Assembly: GCF_000282475.1 (NCBI RefSeq)
Contig: NZ_AKJF01000130.1
Span: 1 to 41,420, forward strand
Reading direction: 5' to 3'
Length of the DNA: 41,420 bases
Source of the DNA: Pseudomonas sp. GM78
Lineage (GTDB): Bacteria > Pseudomonadota > Gammaproteobacteria > Pseudomonadales > Pseudomonadaceae
The notes under the pieces were generated by a model, which worked only from the letters and a program-made list of their open reading frames with translations, did not search any database and was not told the DNA's origin. The translations under genes were made by a program, and so were the position numbers. Shown piece after piece: positions 37,269-41,420 of this stretch. Position 1 is the first letter of the stretch; each line of letters opens with the position of its first letter.

Positions 37269-37841
37269 CTACCGGCCCAACGCTTTTTCAGCCTCAACCA
37301 GCAACTCTTCAACCGACCCATGAACAGCCGGGTCATGCTCGATCTGCCCGATACTGAAACGAATCTCATACCCGCGATGCGCGGTGGCCATGCGTTCATC
37401 GAGCATTTCTTCAAGCCGCGCCTTGATCGCCGCGATATCCACACCTGCAGAGCCGGTGAGCAAGGCCACGAACGTGGAACCCTCCAACCGCCCGATCACG
37501 TCGCTCTCACGAAAACCGATGCGCAGTACATCGGCAAAGATTTTCAGCGCCTTGTCGCCTTCGGAGCGACCAAACAGGTAGTTGATGCGCTTGAACTCGT
37601 CGAGATTGAAGAACAGCAGCGTCGCCGGTCGGCCCAGTTGCTGGCAGGCGTCCAGGCCCAATTGAGCCAGCGCCAGGAAACCGTGCCGGTTGGGCAGCAG
37701 TGTCAACTCATCCATGCTCGCCATCTGCACCCCGATCAGCTCTTGCTCTGCCTTGCGGGCCAGATCGCGCAGTAGCTCACGCTCCTGCTGTGGCGTCCCT
37801 GCACGTTCACAAGATTTGTGCGGTTTGCCTGAGATCAGCAT
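37269..37841 (-). CDS. Degenerate GGDEF-domain protein
   Basis: A 190-aa protein made almost only of a GGDEF domain after a short coiled N-terminus (QQERELLRDLARKAEQEL). The segments DELTLLPNRHGFLALAQLGL and NLDEFKRINYLFGRSEGDKA are typical. The signature loop reads RLEGSTF where RLGGDEF is expected, so the metal-binding Asp/Glu pair is lost and diguanylate cyclase activity is unlikely. It may sense GTP or c-di-GMP, or act as a partner protein. The ATG at 37841 has GGAG 6 nt upstream and is preferred to the ATG at 37853. Confidence 0.85.
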   Translation of the reverse strand: MLISGKPHKSCERAGTPQQERELLRDLARKAEQELIGVQMASMDELTLLPNRHGFLALAQLGLDACQQLGRPATLLFFNLDEFKRINYLFGRSEGDKALKIFADVLRIGFRESDVIGRLEGSTFVALLTGSAGVDIAAIKARLEEMLDERMATAHRGYEIRFSIGQIEHDPAVHGSVEELLVEAEKALGR

Positions 37842-37915
37842 CACATACTCCATGGGTGGGTATGTTGTTTAGAGTCCTCGATATCGGGTTTGACTCCATG
37901 TCGACTCGCCGTTGG

Positions 37916-38497
37916 TCAGCTACCCACTACCGGACACGGCCCGCCGGCGTCCGCCCAGCGCTTGAACTGCGTGACAAAAATATCGTGCGACACCGGCACC
38001 GGCACGCGATCACCGCCCGGATTCCAGCCCCACAGCACCAGTTTGTCTTCGCTGACGTGTTTGACCAGCGCCGCGAAATCGCGGTCACCGTTGCTCGCGC
38101 GGTCCTTGATCATGCTGCACAGCTGGTCGGGTGGCAGACCGATCCAGGCCATTTTGTGCGCCGCCGGCGGCAAGCTCCAATGCGGCGCGCCGGGTGGCGC
38201 TTTCGGGCCGTAACTGGCCGGAGGATTGGCCTCGGCATGGCAACTGGCACAGGGCAAACCCGCCGCGCCCTTGCCGTCCATGCCGCGCACGACGTTCATC
38301 GCATGGGGCGTTCCGGCATCGAATTGCAACGGAGAATCACCGGGAATGTGGCAGTTCTGGCAACGGGGGCTCTGGAACACCTGACGAACCGTGTCGAAGG
38401 CCTTCACGGCCTCCTTGTCTTCGGCGAACAGCTCCGTGGCATAGATAAAAAGGCAAATCAGCAGCACCGAGCCGAGCAACCAATGGTGTCGTTTCAT
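37916..38497 (-). CDS. Periplasmic diheme cytochrome c
   Basis: A 193-aa exported protein with signal/anchor MKRHHWLLGSVLLICLFIYA. Two heme-attachment motifs are present: CQNCH near 44-48 and CASCH near 80-84. It should take electrons from the molybdenum hydroxylase encoded just upstream and pass them to the respiratory chain. The ATG lies 1 nt after the stop of the large subunit (TGAGATG), so the three genes form an operon. A slightly longer start at 38530 lies inside the upstream gene and breaks the signal peptide. Confidence 0.9.
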   Translation of the reverse strand: MKRHHWLLGSVLLICLFIYATELFAEDKEAVKAFDTVRQVFQSPRCQNCHIPGDSPLQFDAGTPHAMNVVRGMDGKGAAGLPCASCHAEANPPASYGPKAPPGAPHWSLPPAAHKMAWIGLPPDQLCSMIKDRASNGDRDFAALVKHVSEDKLVLWGWNPGGDRVPVPVSHDIFVTQFKRWADAGGPCPVVGS

Positions 38498-38498
38498 C

Positions 38499-40673
38499 TC
38501 ACACCCCCGACAGTTGCAACGGCAGCTCACGCAGGCGTTGCCCGGTCAGGGCGTACACCGCGTTGGCCACCGCCGGCGCCGTGGGCGGCACACCCGCCTC
38601 GCCAATGCCACCGGGTTTTTCGCTGCTGGGCAGGATATGCACTTCGACCACGGGCATCTCGTTGAGCCGAAGCACCTGGTAATCGTGGTAGTTGGACTGC
38701 ACAACCCTGCCGTCCTTGATCGTCAGTTTGCTGTGCAAGGTAAAGCCCAGGCCGAAGGCGATGCACGACTCCATTTGCGCCGCGATGCTCTGCGGATTGA
38801 CCGCAATCCCGCAGTCCACCGCACACACCACCCGGTGCACACGAATCACCAAATTATCCTGGGAGACCTCGGCAACCTGGGCCACGTAGCTGCCAAATGA
38901 CTCATGCACGGCCACGCCCAAGGCATGGCCGTCCGGCAGCGGCGCCTTCCAGTTGGCCTTCTCCACCGCCAGGTTCAATACACCAAGATGCCGCGGGTGC
39001 GCCTTGAGCAAGCTCCGCCGGTACTCCACCGGGTCCTTGCTGGTTGCGGCGGCCAGTTCGTCGATCAGCGACTCCATGACGAAGGCGGTGTGGGTATGCC
39101 CCACCGAGCGCAGCCACAACACGCTGATGCCGGTCTTTGGCGAATGCAGGTCCACCTGATGATTGGCCAGCCCCTGCAGATAGGGACTGTCCGCCACGCC
39201 TTCCACGGACGTCTTGTCGATGCCGTTCTTGACCATCGAGGCTTCGAGTGAGGTACCGGCCATGATCGACTGTCCGACCAGCACATGCTTCCACGCCAGC
39301 GGCAGGCCATCCGCGCCCAGGCCGACGCGCGCCTGATGCAGGAACGCCGAGCGATAATAGCCGCCCCGGATGTCATCCTCCCGCGCCCATACCGTTTTCA
39401 CCAGCCCGCCCGCGGCCTTGGCGACCTGCACCGCTTCGGCGACAAAGTCCGAGGTCGGGTTGGCCCGCCGGCCAAAACCGCCGCCTAGGAACTCTGTATG
39501 GATCACGACCTGCTCGGGCTTGAGCCCTGTGATTTTGCCGGCGATCATCTGGTCCAGGGTCTGGAACTGCGTGCCGGTCCAGATCTCGCATTTGTCCTGG
39601 GTGATGCTCACGGTGCAGTTGAGCGGCTCCATGGGCGCGTGGGCCAGGTAGGGCACACTGTACTCGACGTCGATCGTTTTGACCGCTTTGGCCAGTGCAG
39701 CCTGGGTATCGCCGGCCTGGCTGGCGGGCAGCCCGGGCGTGGCCGCGAGTTTGCGAAACTCTTCGAGCAATTGCTCACTGTCCAGCTTTGCGTTCGGCCC
39801 CAGGTCCCACTCGACGTGCAGCGCATCACGCCCCAGTTTCGCCGCCCAGTAATGATCGGCGATCACCGCCACGCCGGTCGGCACCTGCACCACTTTGTGC
39901 ACGCCGGGTATCGCCAGCGCCTCGGCGCCTTCAAAGGATTTGACGCTGCCACCGAACACCGGCGAACGCGCGACCATCGCGGTCATCAGGCCGTCGAACT
40001 GCACGTCCATGCCGAATTTGGCGCGTCCGGTGATTTTCTCCGGTGTATCCAGGCGCTTGGTGGGTTTGCCGATGATTTTCCAGTCCTTGGCCTCCTTCAG
40101 CTTGATGGTCGCGGGGTCCGGCACCGTTAGCTTGCCGGCGTCATCGGCCAGTTCGCCGTAGGTGGCGTGCTGGTCGCCGGCTATCACCACGCCTGACTCG
40201 GTGCGAATCCCGGAGGGCGCGACATTGAAGCGCTTGGCCGCGGCCTCGACCAGCAGCAACCGCGCTGCCGCACCGGCCTGGCGGTAGCGGTCGAATTCCA
40301 TCCAGGTCGAAGTCGAGCCGCCGGTGATCTGCATGCCGCCGAACCCGGCCAGACCGTAGTCGGCGGCTGAAGCCGGTGCGTGCTCGACGCGGATTTTTGA
40401 CCAATCGGCATCCAGTTCTTCGGCGATCAGCATGGTCAACCCGGTCCAGATGCCCTGGCCCATTTCCGAGTGGCCGAGCAACACGGTGACGCTGTTGTCA
40501 TTGCCGATGCGCAGGAACGCATTGGGTGCGAACACGTTGCCCTGATTTTCCGCGCCCTGAGCAAAGCGATGGCCACCCGGGATGATGAATGCCACCACCA
40601 GCCCGCCGCCCAGTACGGCGCTACCTTTGAGGAAACCTCGACGCGACAGCGGATCGATGCTGTTCATGGCCAT
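38499..40673 (-). CDS. Molybdenum hydroxylase large subunit (isoquinoline 1-oxidoreductase beta-like)
   Basis: A 724-aa molybdopterin-binding subunit of the xanthine oxidase family, IorB type. A twin-arginine signal SRRGFLKGSAVLGGG (about 10-24) points to export of the folded enzyme. Cofactor segments include LGHSEMGQGIWTGL, EFLGGGFGRRANP and GGIGEAGVPPTAP, the last carrying the catalytic Glu of the family. The substrate may be an N-heterocycle or an aldehyde; the sequence does not decide. The ATG overlaps the small-subunit stop by one base (TGATG). Longer readings of the frame to 41003 lie inside the small-subunit gene. Confidence 0.92.
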   Translation of the reverse strand: MAMNSIDPLSRRGFLKGSAVLGGGLVVAFIIPGGHRFAQGAENQGNVFAPNAFLRIGNDNSVTVLLGHSEMGQGIWTGLTMLIAEELDADWSKIRVEHAPASAADYGLAGFGGMQITGGSTSTWMEFDRYRQAGAAARLLLVEAAAKRFNVAPSGIRTESGVVIAGDQHATYGELADDAGKLTVPDPATIKLKEAKDWKIIGKPTKRLDTPEKITGRAKFGMDVQFDGLMTAMVARSPVFGGSVKSFEGAEALAIPGVHKVVQVPTGVAVIADHYWAAKLGRDALHVEWDLGPNAKLDSEQLLEEFRKLAATPGLPASQAGDTQAALAKAVKTIDVEYSVPYLAHAPMEPLNCTVSITQDKCEIWTGTQFQTLDQMIAGKITGLKPEQVVIHTEFLGGGFGRRANPTSDFVAEAVQVAKAAGGLVKTVWAREDDIRGGYYRSAFLHQARVGLGADGLPLAWKHVLVGQSIMAGTSLEASMVKNGIDKTSVEGVADSPYLQGLANHQVDLHSPKTGISVLWLRSVGHTHTAFVMESLIDELAAATSKDPVEYRRSLLKAHPRHLGVLNLAVEKANWKAPLPDGHALGVAVHESFGSYVAQVAEVSQDNLVIRVHRVVCAVDCGIAVNPQSIAAQMESCIAFGLGFTLHSKLTIKDGRVVQSNYHDYQVLRLNEMPVVEVHILPSSEKPGGIGEAGVPPTAPAVANAVYALTGQRLRELPLQLSGV

Positions 40674-41128
40674 CAACCCAATTGGGCGGCGCGTTTGATC
40701 GCGGCGCGGATTCTTGGATAGGTACCACAACGACAGATATTGCCCGACAACGCCTGGTCGATGTCGCTGTCGGTCGGTTGCGGGATCTTGGCCAACAAGG
40801 CCGCTGCCGACATGATCTGCCCGGACTGGCAGTAGCCGCACTGCACCACGTCGAGTTCGGCCCAAGCTCGTTGCACCGGGTGCGAGCCGTCGGTGGACAG
40901 GCCTTCGATGGTGAGGATTTTCTGCCCATGGGCCACGGCTGTGGCCGGCGTGATGCAGGAGCGCAACGGCGTGCCGTCGACGTGCACGGTACAGGCGCCG
41001 CACTGGGCCATGCCGCAGCCGAACTTGGTGCCGGTCAGGTGCGCGACATCGCGCAGGACCCAGAGCAGCGGCATGTCTGCAGGGACATCCAGCTCCTGGT
41101 CCTTGCCATTGATGTTCAAGGTCAGCAT
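40673..41128 (-). CDS. [2Fe-2S] small subunit of molybdenum hydroxylase (isoquinoline 1-oxidoreductase alpha-like)
   Basis: A 151-aa protein with two [2Fe-2S] clusters. The plant-type cluster is in [16 protein letters not shown] with a later Cys (LRSCIT). The second is in QCGYCQSGQ and [12 protein letters not shown]. It shuttles electrons from molybdenum to the cytochrome. It has no signal peptide of its own and would be exported with the Tat-tagged large subunit. GAGGA lies 8 nt before the ATG at 41128; the frame opens earlier (41149) without support. Confidence 0.93.
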   Translation of the reverse strand: MLTLNINGKDQELDVPADMPLLWVLRDVAHLTGTKFGCGMAQCGACTVHVDGTPLRSCITPATAVAHGQKILTIEGLSTDGSHPVQRAWAELDVVQCGYCQSGQIMSAAALLAKIPQPTDSDIDQALSGNICRCGTYPRIRAAIKRAAQLG

Positions 41129-41323
41129 TGCGAAGGTCCTCAGACTCACGGTGTTCTGAAGTTGGCGCCGCTGTGGCGATCAGGAACCTACGCGCGCCTT
41201 GGGGTTATCCCTACAGCTAAGCGCAAATTGAACGGCAGGCCGAGGTGTATCGACCACCGGTCACAAAAGCGGCCTGGCCTGCGGGCGAGGGCGACCTGAC
41301 AGCCGTCCTGTTATTTGATGTCG
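41129..41323. other. Leader region of the molybdenum hydroxylase operon
   Basis: 195 nt without a gene. The segment 41255-41310 (GCGGCCTGGCC then GACCTGACAGCCG) resembles the inverted-repeat arms at 29206/29385 and is probably a degenerate copy of that element. A promoter for the operon must lie close to 41130-41240, but no clear -35/-10 pair was found. Confidence 0.4.
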
Positions 41324-41381
41324 GAGTACATATCCATTGCTGCGGTAACGACCAATTATGGTTTCGCCCTTACGGCGACTC
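41324..41381 (-). repeat. Dispersed Pseudomonas repeat, right end copy
   Basis: The inverted partner of the repeat at 13-70, with 53 of 58 bases equal. It is followed outwards by TTTTTCAAACGCC and AAAAAGGAAGCAAAAGGC, which I recall as typical flanks of this repeat family. No gene is present in 41382-41420. Confidence 0.7.
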
Positions 41382-41420
41382 CCTTTTTCAAACGCCAAAA
41401 AGGAAGCAAAAGGCTTTGCC

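Noticed and set aside
40674-41003. N-terminal extension of the molybdenum hydroxylase large subunit
   Set aside because: The added residues are a frame-shifted reading of the [2Fe-2S] subunit gene. The Tat signal at the 40673 start defines the real N-terminus.

Overview
The window looks like a chromosomal segment of a fluorescens-group Pseudomonas. Three things support this: high-GC coding with typical Pseudomonas protein sequences; many REP-type hairpins with the 'GGGAGCGGGCTTGCCCGCGAT' kind of core; and gene order that I recall from P. aeruginosa for two core blocks (nadK to pepN, and ldcA/dnaQ/rnhA/gloB/mltD/npp/fabI). Both window ends carry the same ~58-bp dispersed repeat in opposite orientation, so the window may be a contig that stopped at repeats.

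Layout. (1) 128-6645, minus strand: a compact six-gene operon, nadK - metallophosphoesterase - rhomboid protease - DUF1315 - DUF2797 - pepN, with overlapping or nearly touching genes. DUF1853 (6757-7707) runs divergently. (2) 7890-12266: small accessory genes (DUF2855, TetR, flavin reductase, a 77-aa protein, a LysR regulator, a GNAT acetyltransferase). The acetyltransferase is translationally coupled to the lysine/ornithine/arginine decarboxylase ldcA. (3) 14749-19394: dnaQ, rnhA and a yafS-like methyltransferase on the minus strand, with gloB and mltD divergent. (4) 19554-27738: the npp (yej-type) peptide/nucleoside-peptide ABC transporter with two tandem binding proteins, then fabI.

(5) 27716-35542: a lower-GC accessory block inserted behind fabI and the most interesting part of the window. 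The last six FabI codons, the stop and the terminator are duplicated at its far side. Each copy is followed by a convergent delta-60-repeat (beta-propeller) gene whose promoter carries the same perfect dyad at the same 22-bp spacing from a TATGTT box. One of the two delta-60 genes is frameshifted. Between them lies a 1128-codon toxin-like gene. After a single in-frame TAA, the same reading frame continues into a SET-domain (protein lysine methyltransferase) region with a nucleoplasmin-like bipartite nuclear localisation signal. A ~62-residue repeat module occurs three times across the TAA, and the TAA sits where the aligned repeat has Gln. I read this as one ancestral toxin-SET effector split by a CAA-to-TAA change, or as a two-part system with reinitiation.

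(6) 35733-41128: a LysR/VOC divergent pair, a degenerate GGDEF protein, and a three-gene molybdenum hydroxylase operon of the isoquinoline 1-oxidoreductase type with a diheme cytochrome c.
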